From Neocallimastix lanati (nom. inval.) (taxonomy: Eukaryota > Neocallimastigomycota > Neocallimastigomycetes > Neocallimastigales > Neocallimastigaceae), in NCBI GenBank assembly GCA_016946835.1, contig JACVTC010000132.1:173501-237500 (forward strand): DNA of 64,000 bases, written 5' to 3'. How positions within the stretch are numbered: position 1 is the stretch's first letter; each line of letters opens with the position of its first letter. The notes under the pieces are model-generated. The model did no database searches. It worked only from the letters and a program-made list of their open reading frames with translations, and was not told the DNA's origin. The position numbers and the translations under genes were made by a program. Below, piece after piece: positions 1 to 11,059 of this stretch.

Positions 1-162
1 AATTTCATTTGGTTCTTTATTATTTTTTAAATATTAGTATTATTCCTAATATTAAAATTGCTATTTTTAGATATTATATCAAAATTTTAATAATAGTTGT
101 AAATAACATAAAATATTAAAACCTAATAATTAATTACTTTTTTAAATTACTATTGGGAGTAT
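1..162. other. AT-rich flank, no gene seen
   Basis: Only A/T-rich DNA without a recognisable frame is seen before the first transposon terminus at 163. Confidence 0.6.
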
Positions 163-446
163 TGCATTTCGACATAATTTATGTTTGATCATTTATTCAT
201 GTATTACAATGTGGCTTGTAAAAATAAATGAATAGGAATAGGGTTAAATTTATTTTTATTTTTATTTTTTTAATTTTAAAAACATTTACAGTAAAAAAAA
301 ATATATATATATAATAAAGTAAATAAAAAATAAATAAAAAATAAAAAAAATAAATAATAAAGTAAAATAAAAAATAAAAAAAATAAATAATAAAGTAAAT
401 TATAATTATAAAAATATAAAATATATAAAAAAAAGTAAAATATAAA

Positions 447-497
<51 letters not shown>

Positions 498-592
498 ATA
501 AAATAAAATATAAAATAAAAAAAAAAAATAGATTAAACAAAAAAAATTAAAATGTAAAAAATAAAACTTTTAATTTAAAATATTTATAATAA

Positions 593-2020
593 ATGGATGA
601 TCAATTAGAAATAAGTGAAACTAATAAAGAAAAAAACCAAATCATTGTAAATAGAAAATATAAATTTAATTTATGGTATATAACGAATAATACAAAAATA
701 TTCCAATGTACTAAATATAAAACAGTTAAAAAATGTAAATCTTACATTATTCTAAATGATAATAATAAAGTAATAAAATATGAAAACAAACATACTCATC
801 TAAGAAAAGAATATGATGCATCTGTATCAATAGTAAAACATAAAATGAAAAATGAAATTAGAAAAACCTCAATCCCATTTGATATAAATCCAAAACATAT
901 ATAATGAAATATTTGAAGAAATTGGATTGATATGCCCTGAATATAATTCAATTAAATCCCAAATATCAAGATATATTAAAAAACAACTACCTCCTGATAT
1001 ATCAAAATTTAATGAAATTCCAGATAAATCTGAATATTATATAAACGAAAGAGATGAAAATTTTATGATATACAAAAATTCTAATATTATAATTTTTCAA
1101 TCATCATTCCCCATTCCAAACAGAATTGTCTATAAAATACAACGAACATATGTTTGCTGATGGTACATTTTATATTGCACCAATATTTTGTTATCAAGTG
1201 TTTATAACAAGAGTATTTGCTCCAAAAATAAATAGTTTTTATACTACATCACTATCTATATTAAATAATAAAGAACAAGCAACCTATGAATTGTTATTTG
1301 AAGAATTAAAAAAGAATGAAAGTAATTATAATAGTAATATTATAAGTAATTATAATAATAATATTATAGTTATACCAAAAATTTTGCATTGTGATTTTGA
1401 AAAACGTATATCCAATGCTTCCATTAAAATATTTCATAATATTAATATTAAATATTGTATATAGCATTATAAAAGATCGTTTGAAGTTCAAAAAAATAAA
1501 TTATGTTATAATGAAGTTGAAAATAATCAAAAAATTTATTTGTTATATAAAGCTATTACAAATTTTCCTTTTATAAATCCTGAATATATATTTGATATTT
1601 ATAATTATATTAAAATTATATGTCAAATATATAATTATTTCAATTTTTTAAATTTTTTGGAATATTTTAATAAGACTTATTTATATAAATATGATATTCA
1701 ATATTGGAATTATTATAACGATGTAAACCACATAACATATAATGCTTCAGAATCTTTTAACAATTACTTAAAAAAATTGTTTTACAAAAAACCTTCTTTC
1801 TATGAATTGATTTATCATTTAAAAAGAGAAGAATCTTTATCTTACAATAATTACAAAAGGAAAATTGAAGGAGTTTGGAAAAAAAAAAGAATATTAACAA
1901 AAACTGATGAAATCAATGATTTCATTAAAAAATACAAAAAAAAGGAATCCGATTAATTGATAAAAAATGTGAAAAAATGATATCATTGATTTATGGTATA
2001 AATGTTTAATAGAATTAAAT
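593..2020 (+). pseudogene. MULE transposase with N-terminal FLYWCH-like zinc finger, frameshifted
   Basis: Four successive open stretches in different frames (593-904, 927-1160, 1126-1464, 1540-1956) together resemble one MULE transposase. The first has a FLYWCH-like finger: Cys, eight residues, Cys, then a His-x-His pair. The core residues remain visible: Asp in the motif ADGTF (codon 1159-1161), Asp in HCDFE (1392-1394) and Glu in ASESFNNYL (1750-1752), consistent with the DDE triad of this superfamily. At least four frame breaks separate these parts, including one near 1950 before a tail resembling the end of the copy at 12.8-12.9 kb. The start is the ATG at 593; the homologous copies at 11889 and 26981 begin at an equivalent methionine. 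It is a relic, not a working gene. Confidence 0.8.
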
Positions 2021-2075
2021 ACACTCTAAATATATGAATAATAATTAACTAGAATATATATAGTTTAAATTATAT

Positions 2076-2220
2076 TTATATCAATATCAATATATTTTAT
2101 TAATATCAATATCAATACATTTTATTAATATCAATGTCAAAATATTTCATTAATATCAATATCAAAATATTTCATTAATATCAATATCAAAATATTTTAT
2201 TAATATCAATATCAATATTT
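2076..2220. repeat. 25-bp minisatellite
   Basis: The core TTAATATCAATATCAA recurs with exact 25-bp spacing (units starting TAATATCAAT at 2101, 2126, 2151, 2176 and 2201), with about six units in all. It lies between the broken transposase and the right TIR of the MULE. A looser relative occurs at about 8462-8560. Confidence 0.85.
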
Positions 2221-2636
2221 AAATTTTATTAATAATAAATATTTAATATTATAATAAATTTTATTTTATTATTTAATTAATTTAATAATAAAATATATAA
2301 TTTTATTTATTTTATTTGAATAAAATAAAATGGAAAAGTTTTATTATTAAAATATTTAATAATAAAATATAATAATAAAATAAAATTAAAAAAAAATAAA
2401 AATAAAATAAAATTCTCAACAGAAAACTTATTTATTCTTTTTTTGTTTTTATTTTATTTTTTTAATGCTAAAATACATTTATTCTTTTATTTATTCTTTT
2501 TTTTGTTTTTATTTTATTTTTTTAATGCTAAAAAACAATAAATAAAAATATACGTTGAAAATAGTGGCGTATTACATATATTATACACATTGTACAAAAT
2601 TTTATGATGATTATACATAAATTATGTCGAAATGCA

Positions 2637-2946
2637 TCACATTCATTACTATTCTTTAAAACGTGATATTATCTTTATTTCACGTGATTTAAATAAAAAT
2701 ATTAAGATTTAAAATTCAAAAAACTTCTTTTTATTTAAATTATAATATATCAATTTTTCATTTTAATTACTATTCATACTAATAAATAATTTATTTTAAA
2801 ATATTCTATTTTATTATTATTATTTTTTATTTTTTATAATAAATAGAAATAAACTTATAAAAATATATTTAAATATAATATATAAATATTCATATTTCTA
2901 TATCAATAAAAAAAAAAGGAATCGGTAATTAATAAAAATTTTAAAA

Positions 2947-2992
<46 letters not shown>

Positions 2993-3199
2993 TAAAAAAA
3001 ATTTTTTGAAGTTTTCAAAACAGTTTAATCATAAAAATAAAAAAAATAAAAATAAAAAAAAAAATTTTTAATCATATTTCTAAAATATTCAACTCATATA
3101 AATATATAACAAATAATATTTTTATATTTTTATTTTGCTTTCATTTTTTTTATTATTTTTTTATTATTTTTTATTATTTTATTTATTTACTTATTCTAT

Positions 3200-3257
<58 letters not shown>

Positions 3258-3629
3258 TTTTGACATTTATAATGAGAAATAAAGTAATAAAAATATTTAA
3301 AAGATAATTTATCAAATATTAAAAGAAATAAATTAAAATAAAATAAAATATATTAAAGATTAAAATTAAAATTGTTTTATCTAATATTATATTTAATTAA
3401 TGAATGAAATGAACGAATGAATCATTGTGTAAAATAATTGTGATAAACAATATTTTTTTCTTCTTAAGCACTTATTCTAATATATTTTTTTTTTCATTGA
3501 ATTTTTACTAATTGTATTTCTGTCTTGTATTTCTTCTTAGAATATTCTAATATAAATATTTCTACTTCTTCCTTCAAGTAATACTTTTTATTCTTCTTTT
3601 TCTACTCTAGTTTTATATTATTATCATAG

Positions 3630-3671
<42 letters not shown>

Positions 3672-3967
3672 GTTGTTGTTGTTGTTGTTGTTAATGATAT
3701 TACTTTTAACTTATTTTTTATTGTATTTTTTTCTTATTATTAATATTACTTTTATTATCAATATTATTAAATTTAGTAAATTCGTACATGTTTGATGGTT
3801 ATATTATTGATTTGTAGATATCACTTAGATTGTATGCACTATTATTATAGTACGTATAAACTCTTTCGGTTTTGTAATTAGGAATAGTAAAATAATATTT
3901 AAATATTGACTCTTTTACATGTCCAACTATGTCCAAATAAAGAAATTTAAATATATATCTTGATATT
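2637..3967. other. AT-rich intergenic region with homopolymer runs
   Basis: No gene is seen. It holds an A run at about 2949-2990, a T run at about 3210-3255 and a TTA/TTG triplet microsatellite at about 3630-3693. The part above 3780 may belong to the decayed copia element on the minus strand, but I cannot show that. Confidence 0.6.
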
Positions 3968-4400
3968 TTTTTTTTGATGATTTATATAATTCGTTTTTTA
4001 AATTTATTATTAATACATATAGGATATATATCATTAGAGATATTAATACCTAATAATTTATTTCTTATTGAATTAATATCAAAATGGCAAAATCGCTTAT
4101 GCCATAATTTTAATTTTGTAGAAGTTCTTATGGTGGAAAATTTAATCTCTTTATAATGGTATTGTGAATTGGTATTTAATTTTTATTATATTTGTTGATA
4201 TCAAAATTTTGAAAGCAATTTTATTGTTAGTAATAATATTGAGTATTTTTCTTCTATTTTGGTCATAGATAATTGCGCATGCTTTATTATTTGAATTATT
4301 AAATATTATTTTATAGTTTTGTTATATTAATTTACAGACAGAAATTAAGTTTATATTAATATTAGAGGAGTAGTAAACATCATTAACAGTAATTTCTAAA
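3968..4400 (-). pseudogene. Ty1/copia fragment: protease end and GAG-preintegrase region
   Basis: Read on the minus strand, the segment gives NINLISVCKLI, typical of the stretch just after copia protease, then LWHKRFCHFDINSI, which fits the W-H-x-R-x-x-H motif of the GAG-preintegrase domain. There are stops and at least one frame change between them. The integrase piece that should follow lies instead upstream on the same strand (4440-4760), so the element is rearranged or two fragments lie side by side. A plus-strand frame at 3974-4156 is the antisense of this relic. Confidence 0.6.
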
Positions 4401-4439
4401 TCATTTTTTATATCCTTTAAATTTTTCTATATTATATGA

Positions 4440-4760
4440 AGTAATCTATGAAATAAATTTATGAAATTTAATAAAAATATTGGGAACATCAGTTTTATGC
4501 TTGATTAGATAAACCTAAATTTTTCCTAAAAAGTCATCAAGGAAAGTAACATAGTAACTGAAATTATTATAAGGTATTTCCAATTTATTGACGACATCAG
4601 AATGAACTAATTCTATGGGCTTAGTGACGTTATTTGGAGAGGAATAAAAAGGATTCCTTTTTAATTTAGTGATTTTGCATTGGTGTCAGTTTTTTTGCCA
4701 TTTGTGATTTTTTGTATGGTCAATAATAAATTTTTTAAAATTATTATTGTAACTAAGTCT
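4440..4760 (-). pseudogene. Ty1/copia integrase core fragment
   Basis: On the minus strand the frame reads PIELVHSDVV, then YYVTFLDDF and VYLIKHKTDV, which matches the start of the copia integrase core: the first catalytic Asp in HSDV and the conserved DD of the V-T-F-x-D-D-F block. Stops interrupt it, and the rest of the core with the later catalytic residues is missing. It sits out of order with the fragment at 3968-4400. Confidence 0.6.
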
Positions 4761-4776
4761 AAAGTTAGTAAAAGAG

Positions 4777-4850
4777 TTACCATGGTCTAGTGGTAACACA
4801 CCATGATCATCAAGCCAAACTTACTGGGCTTGGCTCACATCCTTTCCCAA
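4777..4850 (+). other. tRNA-like relic or head of a tRNA-derived SINE
   Basis: TGGTCTAGTGGT at 4784-4795 matches the RNA polymerase III A box of tRNA genes, and GGCTCACATCC at 4833-4843 resembles the B box (GGTTCRANYCC) with changes. The 37-base gap suits a tRNA promoter. The T-stem does not pair properly and the nearly invariant A58 appears to be C, so a working tRNA is unlikely. It stands out as less AT-rich than its left flank. Alternatives are a chance match or part of the leader of the neighbouring gypsy element. Confidence 0.4.
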
Positions 4851-5335
4851 TCTAATAAATTTAATACTTATTAAATAATAAACTATTTACTTATAAAACA
4901 TATTTTACTATTACCATTTATCTTATAATTTTAGTGTAGCCTGCTGGCTTTATCTTTTTCGTTACAATAAAAACAGCTGTTATCCAACAACCAGCATCCT
5001 ACATCAAGCCGCCGCCATTAAGTTTAATTTGATTATCTACTGCTTTCAAGTGTGATTTGGCTATCGACGGTTGCTTAGTCTAATTCTGGTATCCACCGCC
5101 GTCTTAATTCAGTTCTACTACTACTTCTATAATCAATATAAAGGTTTTATTACATGCCACAAATATATTATCCAATAAATATAAAACCTACTTTTTACAA
5201 TACTAGGTATAATAACAAGCTACTTATGTCAACTTTCAGAAATTTTTTCCTTATAGCTACAAAAAAACTATTTTCCAAGGAATATATCCCCTTCTCATAA
5301 TATCTAGTCTCGAATCTCTTCATTTTAAATAAAAA

Positions 5336-5440
5336 TTTCAACTATAACTCTTATTCTAATTCAATAAATTTCAACTATAATATCTAATTCTAATTCAATA
5401 ATTCTCAACTATAATTCTTATTCTAATTCAATAATTCTTA
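5336..5440. repeat. 33-34-bp tandem repeat in gypsy leader
   Basis: Three imperfect copies of a unit containing CAACTATAA and TTCTAATTCAATAA lie just before the gag start at 5466. Confidence 0.7.
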
Positions 5441-5465
5441 ACAATTATTTTACTCTACTCAAACA

Positions 5466-6158
5466 ATGAAAGGAGACAATATCTTAAACAGTGCAACTCA
5501 TAAAAACGGTTTTGCGGTAGATCGTCCATTCCTCAAAGGATTTCTCGCCAAAATCAACTTAGTCTTTATGGTCTATTCCGACAGATATCCAATTGACGAT
5601 GAAAAGGTTCTTTACTTAATACCCGGACTCTAAGGAAATGCAATGAATTAGGCCGCTACTCTTATTGAAAACAATGATGAATATTTGTCCAACTAAGATG
5701 TGTTTGTTGCAAGATTAAAGGAATTTTCTGGTAATAATGATCCCGTTTTCATAGACAACAAGAAAATTTGTATAATCAGACAACAAAGACTGGGAAGTGT
5801 AACAAATAATATCTAGGAGTTCAACAGATATGCCGATGAATCCTCCTGGAATGAAGAAGCCAAGATGGTCACATTTATGGCAGGTCTTCTTGATCCTATC
5901 GCTACAAGAATTTTAGAAATGTTCCCAGGACCAAGAAACCTCTTCGCTTTACAAACTATTGCCACCAGAATTGGTTCTAGGTTATCAGCTCATAGAAATT
6001 TTTTTAGACAGCGAAATCTAACCAATAACAACCCACCGAACAACACAAAATTTAATCCAAAAAGAAATACACCTTCTAACTTTAAAAACAAACTATATGG
6101 ACCATTATCAAAAGAAAAAGAAAGAAGAAGAAGAAGAGAAAATCTTTGTGAATATTGA
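5466..6158 (+). pseudogene. Gypsy Gag polyprotein with in-frame stop codons
   Basis: From the ATG at 5466 a single reading frame runs to 6158 without a frameshift but with four internal stops: TAA 5631, TAG 5649, TAA 5694, TAG 5814. The text between resembles a gypsy capsid (AKMVTFMAGLLDPIATRILE near 5865, then a basic Arg/Lys/Asn-rich segment) and ends near what looks like a decayed CCHC zinc knuckle (CEY at 6149-6157). The stop at 5649 lies where related Gag proteins usually have Trp, and those at 5694 and 5814 where Gln would fit, so both G-to-A and C-to-T changes are needed. This argues for transition decay rather than a changed genetic code. Confidence 0.7.
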
Positions 6159-6229
6159 GGATCTTTAGAAACTCATTAGAAAACTGTCATTTAAAGAATA
6201 AAAACAAACCAACAACAATTAATAATTCC

Positions 6230-7050
6230 CATATCAAATCATTGTATTTCTAATTGTTCTGTTATTCCAAATACATTCTCTACTTTTGTTTCTAATGACT
6301 ACTCTAATGTTTCCAATGACACGGACATTGATATTCAAAAAATCCTACCGGCAATATTACTCCCTTTTAAAGATGTTTTTGATGAAGGTTTACCTAATAA
6401 ACTTCCTCCTCATCGCCCTTATGACTGTGAAATAAAACTTAAACCAAATCTCAAGTTATTTTATGATTCAAAGTATCCATTTACTGAAGAAGAATCCTTA
6501 GCACTGAAAAAAATATATTGATGAAAACAGAAATAAAGGATTCATCAGGAACTCTAAGTCTCCCGATAGTCATCTTTTTTCTTTGTCCCAAAAAAGGATA
6601 AAGAACTAAGAATGGTACTTGATTATCGTAAACTTAATGATATTACTATTTGTGATTCTTATCCTCTTCCATTAATCAATGACAATGCTTGAACATTTAA
6701 GCAAAGAAAAATATTTTCCAAACTCGACCTTCGTTCGGTATACAATCTTGGAAGAATCAAAAAAAGAGACGAACACAAGACAGCATTCACTTGTAAATGT
6801 GGCTACTTCGAATATTTGGTCATGCCTTTTGATTTAAAGAATTCCCCAGCGGTATTTCAACACTTTATAAAAGACGTTCTGGAAGATATTCTAAATGTTT
6901 TCGTTTTTAGCTATATTAATGATATCATTGTTTTCTCTTCCGATCTTGAAATACACCTCGACCACCTTACTGAAGTTCTACAAAGATTAAGAAGAGCAGG
7001 TCTCTATGCCAAATTAAAAAAAAATGCGAATTTCGGGTTCCTTTCTTAGA
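6230..7050 (+). pseudogene. Gypsy reverse transcriptase, inactive
   Basis: Recognisable RT blocks follow in order: [66 protein letters not shown] and the active-site block FVFSYINDIIVFS. The catalytic Y-x-D-D has become YIND, so the first Asp is lost (GAT to AAT). Stops and at least two frameshifts lie between 6510 and 6715. The text stops at KKNANFGFLS; RNase H does not follow. Confidence 0.8.
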
Positions 7051-7165
7051 CTCTCTTGCTCACCGAATTCCCACTGATAGTATATTTATAGGTACTAAGA
7101 AAATATTTTCTATCTTCAAATGGCTCGCTCCAACCATTGCTAAAAAAGTTCAACAATTTTTATAA

Positions 7166-7921
7166 TGGATCTTCCTAAATCTTTTTGTTTCACTTGCATC
7201 TTTGTTGTAGTTGACTGATTCTCTGAAATGGATCACTTCTTTTCCTTTCTAAACGTTCCTTCTGCTACTGATACTGCTTCAGTATTTATGAAAGCAATCT
7301 TTCGCCTTCATGGTTTACCTGATAACATCATTTCTGATCAAGGTACTCAGTTAACATCTAAATTTTGGATTTCCATCTTCAATGCTTTAAACATCAAAAT
7401 GAAATTTTCTACTCCCTTTCATCACCAAATTAATGGTTTGACGGATAGGGTGAACTCCGTTGTTGGACAATACTTAAGATGTTTCACAAATTATAAAGGT
7501 TCTGACAGGAATAATTATCTTTATCTCGTAGAATTCAGTTATAATGACAATATCCAAGAATCTTCTAACTTTTCACCTTTCTTTGCTAACTATGGATTCA
7601 ACCCTAAACATTCTCCTAAAATCCCAAACAATATTGACGTTCCCATAGATGAAGAATACATAACAAATTTAAATGAACTCTCAAAAAACTTAGAAAAACT
7701 TTGGAAAATGCAAGAAATAAACAAAAAAGTATTTTCAAATAAACCTCGTACTGAACCATAAAAATTCAAAATAAACGATAGAGTCTGGTTAAATAGCTCA
7801 CTTGTATTAAGAAACAAAAATAAGAAGCTTAAACCAAGAAAGCTTGGTTCATTCAAAATTATAAAACAAATTTCTCTTGTAACTTATAAATTGGAACTTC
7901 CAAAAACCTTTGTATCCATCT
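7166..7921 (+). pseudogene. Gypsy integrase core, catalytic Glu replaced
   Basis: The frame opens with DLPKSFCFTCIFVVVD, where the last Asp is the first catalytic residue and is followed by a stop in place of the usual Arg. SDQGTQ carries the second Asp. In the expected third position the sequence reads GLTDRVN, with Asp where the family has Glu. The rest (YLVEFSYNDN, NYGFNPKHSP, then after a stop FKINDRVWL) is normal integrase C-terminal text. It ends at a junction with about 270 bp of AT-rich DNA before the chromodomain resumes. Confidence 0.8.
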
Positions 7922-8190
7922 AATAATTCATGTGTAAAGATTTAATAAATTTTTAATATATTAAGTAGTTTAATTTTTTAAATTGAAAATAATTTTTTAA
8001 TTAATTAGTTTAGTTAACCTAGTTTAGTTTTAAATAGTTAGATATTAATTTAGAAATAATATTAAATAGTTAATATTAATAATGGTTTTTCAATATTAAA
8101 TATATAATTAAAATTATTATAAGTATTAAGATAATAAATAAAATTGTGTAGTGTTTTTTTATTGTTATAATCTATTTTAATTGAAGGATT
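7922..8190. other. AT-rich insertion splitting the integrase C-terminus
   Basis: Coding-like text stops at about 7921 (LELPKTFVSI) and resumes at about 8191 (HHVS, then LEPYFEDN after a stop), as if the intervening AT-rich block were inserted. I see no ORF, TIR or clear target-site duplication in it. Confidence 0.5.
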
Positions 8191-8456
8191 GGTTACATCA
8201 TGTATCTTAACTCGAACCATATTTTGAGGATAACCTCAGAAGAATTTAAAAACCTCCACCACCAATTATAGTCAATAATGAGGAAGAATACGAAGTTGAA
8301 AAAATTTTAGACAAACGTAAACATTATGGAAAGATCCAATACTTAATCAAGTGGAAAGGATATCCACTTTCAGAAGCCTCTTGGGAACCAGAATCAAATC
8401 TTAACTGTCTTGAATTAATTAAAGAATTTAACAAAGAACAATTGAAATCGAATTAA
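8191..8456 (+). pseudogene. Integrase tail and chromodomain
   Basis: After two stops, an open frame from 8253 to the TAA at 8454 reads [20 protein letters not shown] and continues as a chromodomain: the acidic-Tyr-x-Val-Glu start, the YLIKWKGYP strand and WEPESNL near the end. The aromatic cage positions look intact (Tyr in EEYEVE, Trp and Tyr in KWKGY). In chromoviruses this C-terminal domain guides integration to methylated-histone chromatin. It is no longer joined to a working integrase. Confidence 0.85.
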
Positions 8457-8842
8457 AATGAATCTTACTTTACTAATATCCATATTTTAATCAATATCAA
8501 TATTTTTATTAATATCAATATAAAATTTATTATTATTAATATCTTATCAAAATTTTATACTTATTATTAATATTATAATTAATATCAACCATATTTATAT
8601 TATATTTTTAATTTAGAAAAATTAATCAATAACACTTATATTCTAATATGATAATATGTATCCTTAATAGTTTTATTTTTTATACTTAAATTTTAAAATC
8701 AAAATTTATATATTAATTATTATTAAATATATTCATGTAAAATCACTTCTATATAACACTTTGATTATATTTTTAAATTTTACAATTAATAAATCAAACT
8801 TAATTTAGCTTTATTCAAAAGATTCATCTGGTATCGAATCAT

Positions 8843-8914
8843 AGAGGAGGACCATGTAACGATACCTAAAATTTAATAAATCAGAAAATTCTATTTTAGA
8901 CTATATCAAGGGGG
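8843..8914 (+). repeat. Polypurine tract and truncated 3' LTR
   Basis: AGAGGAGG at 8843-8850 is followed after ACCA by TGTAACG at 8855, the usual layout of a polypurine tract and LTR 5' end. Only about 60 bp of LTR remain before the MITE terminus at 8915. Confidence 0.5.
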
Positions 8915-9169
8915 GTGCATTTCGCAAAATGTGGCTTATAAATTTTTTAAAAATAAATTAATAAATAAATATTGTTTATTTATTATTATTTATTATTTAT
9001 TATTTATTATTGATTATTGATTATTGATTATTGATTATTGATTATTGATTAATTTAAAAATATTTTATAATAAAATATTTAAAGACTTTATTTATTTCAA
9101 AAATGATTTTTATTATTATATAATGTGGCAATTAATTAAAAATATTCTAAGCCACATTTCAAAATGCAC
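8915..9169. mobile_element. MITE with TGCATTTCG-type TIRs
   Basis: The left end GTGCATTTCGCAAAATG and the next bases TGGCTTA are matched in inverse at 9148-9169, with one 2-base gap and a substitution over about 24 bp. The 255-bp interior is AT-rich with TTATTGA repeats (about 9005-9050) and no coding potential. The ends resemble those of the MULEs here, suggesting a non-autonomous derivative mobilised by MULE transposase. It interrupts the gypsy 3' LTR. Confidence 0.75.
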
Positions 9170-9642
9170 AATTAAGTAATAATATACATTCCAAATTTTT
9201 GACAAGCAAACATTCTGGTCTGAGGGTGGAATGTTAGTATATAATGAAGTCCATTAGATAAATTCAAATTATATAAATTAAATTATTTTGTTATTAAAAT
9301 TAATCTTCTTGTATTTGAAATACATTATTTATCTTGCATTAATTTATTTCATTGTTATTGATATTAGCCACAATTGGTATAAAAGAAAATAAAAATTCAA
9401 ATTTTGTATTAATTAATATTTTAAAATATTAATTAATAATAAAAACGTTTTAACTACAAAATAAATAAATAAATAAATAAAAAGTAAATAATAAATAAAT
9501 AATAAATATATAATAAATATATAATAATTTGGAATATATAAATTAATTATTTTAAACACTAATAATTAAAAAAAACAACATCGTGAAATGTAACACACTT
9601 TCATAATAATATCTTTATTTTTTAAAATATGATTATTGTATG
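9170..9642. other. Intergenic region with another possible LTR boundary
   Basis: GAGGGTGGA at 9222-9230 followed by TGTTAG at 9232 looks like a polypurine tract and LTR start, perhaps from a second retroelement. Otherwise only AT-rich sequence with short AAAT repeats. Confidence 0.4.
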
Positions 9643-10205
9643 TACAATTTAATATTATACACCATTAATATGGTTTTTATAGAAAACATCATTATGATTT
9701 AAACGTATAACTAATATAAGTACTATTTTATTATAAATAATTAAATAAAAGTAATTAACAAAGTAAAAAATATAAAATTATTAAAATTCATAATATTTTT
9801 AATGCAATTTAACAAGAATAATAAGAATTTTAATTATTTTTAATAAAATTTAATTATAAAAATATTTTAATATCAATTATGCCGTTTAAAAAAATTATTA
9901 TGACACCTTTAATAATAAATAGTTTATATATATGATTTATATAATGGAAACTTTTTTCTTGAAGGGACTTATTATACCATTTTAATTTGTGTGAATATCT
10001 CTTATATATTGGGCTTTACATCACTTTCAAATATAATCAGCTTAGAGTATTAGCGCTACATTATTTATATATATTTATACATTTTTTTAATTTTAGAGAT
10101 TACTATTAAAATAAATTGTTAATTATATATGGATGTTCTTGATAAATTATATTCTTGGGGGTATTAAAATTGATTGAATTTATAACTAATTATATTGTTC
10201 TAGCC
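9643..10205 (-). repeat. LTR-like dispersed repeat, inverse copy of 25778-26115
   Basis: The reverse complement matches 25778-26115 in several blocks in the same order: AATCAATTTTAATACCCC, AGTGATGTAAA followed by CCCAATATATAAGAG, ATTCACACAAATT and ATTAATGGTGTA. The blocks are separated by diverged AT-rich sequence. Copies about 16 kb apart in opposite orientation fit solo LTRs or leader pieces of one retroelement family; no protein is encoded. Confidence 0.6.
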
Positions 10206-10862
10206 GTTTAAACGTATTAATAAATAATATAATTTGTTTCATGGTTTATTAATTTTCAATATTTCATTTAATTTCTTTTTAAAGGCTAATTTTTGCTATT
10301 TTATCTATTTAGGATACTTTTATTCATTTTCAAAATAATTATGATTTTTAAATAATCAGCACAAAGAATCAGTTTTTAAGTATCTTTCCTTTAATATTTA
10401 TTCTACATTAAATGTTTTATTTATATATTTACTTTAAATTATTTATTTTAAAACATCACTTTCTACTATACGCCACTTTCTGAATTGCATTTCCAAATTA
10501 TTTATAACAATTTACATAAATTTATATTTGTTAAAAACAAAAACAAAAAAATATATATAAAAAGCTTTATAGATAATAACCAGAAATGGAGTAATAATAA
10601 TAAAAATAAATTATATAAATTTATTAATTGTTAATTATTTTTTAATAATAATTAATAATAATCTTTTAATAAATTATAATAATTTTGAATTGAATATATT
10701 TAATAAACCTTTTTTTTTTTTATTTATTGTATTATTTATTTCATATACAATATAAATATATTTTTTTTATATACTATGTATATATTTTATAAAAAAAAAT
10801 TAATAGAAGAATAAAATAATTTTTTTTGAATAAATGAAATTATATATAATAATTATGAATGT
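10206..10862. other. AT-rich intergenic region
   Basis: No frame, repeat family or RNA gene could be recognised. Confidence 0.5.
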
Positions 10863-11059
10863 GGTTCATTTCGCCAATTTTTATAATACAAATTTTCAAT
10901 ACGCCATTTATTTTTAATGGCTTGTAAAATTTTTTGTTAACGCCATAAAAAATTTTAATAAAATTATATGTAAAAAAAATAAATGTATAAATAAATAAAC
11001 AAACAAATAAATAAATAAATAAAGAATGTAATAAGTATATAAAATAAAAATAAATAGTA

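Larger units (their letters stand above)
163..2636 (+). mobile_element. MULE-type DNA transposon (family A) with perfect 21-bp TIRs
   Basis: Bases 163-183 and 2616-2636 are exact inverted complements over 21 bp; the end reads TGCATTTCGACA going inward. They enclose about 2.47 kb with a broken transposase (593-2020) whose FLYWCH-like finger and DDE-type residues fit the Mutator-like (MULE) superfamily. Between the left TIR and the gene lies low-complexity A-rich leader with an A run near 452-495; after the gene come a 25-bp minisatellite and more AT-rich DNA. No clear target-site duplication could be read because both flanks are simple sequence. The coding part carries several frameshifts, so this copy cannot make its own transposase, but its intact ends could in principle still be recognised by an enzyme supplied elsewhere. 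Confidence 0.8.
5087..8914 (+). mobile_element. Ty3/gypsy chromovirus-type LTR retrotransposon, heavily decayed
   Basis: In order on the plus strand: a possible primer-binding site starting TGGTATCCACC at 5087, a leader with tandem repeats, gag (5466-6158), reverse transcriptase (6230-7050), integrase core (7166-7921), a chromodomain (8253-8456), a purine-rich tract AGAGGAGG at 8843 and a probable 3' LTR start TGTAACG at 8855. The chromodomain marks it as a chromovirus-type gypsy element. Protease, RNase H and the integrase zinc-binding region are missing. A MITE cuts the 3' LTR at 8915. I could not identify the 5' LTR with confidence; the less AT-rich stretch 4930-5090 may be its remnant. 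Confidence 0.75.

Noticed and set aside
3974-4156. Plus-strand 60-codon frame
   Set aside because: The minus strand here is recognisable copia text, so this is its antisense.
4784-4843. Functional tRNA gene
   Set aside because: T-stem pairs fail and an invariant base is changed.
5631-5816. Stops in gag read as Gln, as in rumen ciliates with a changed code
   Set aside because: The TAG at 5649 sits where Gag proteins usually have Trp, other elements here show G-to-A changes too, and the intact genes in the window use TAA/TAG as real stops.
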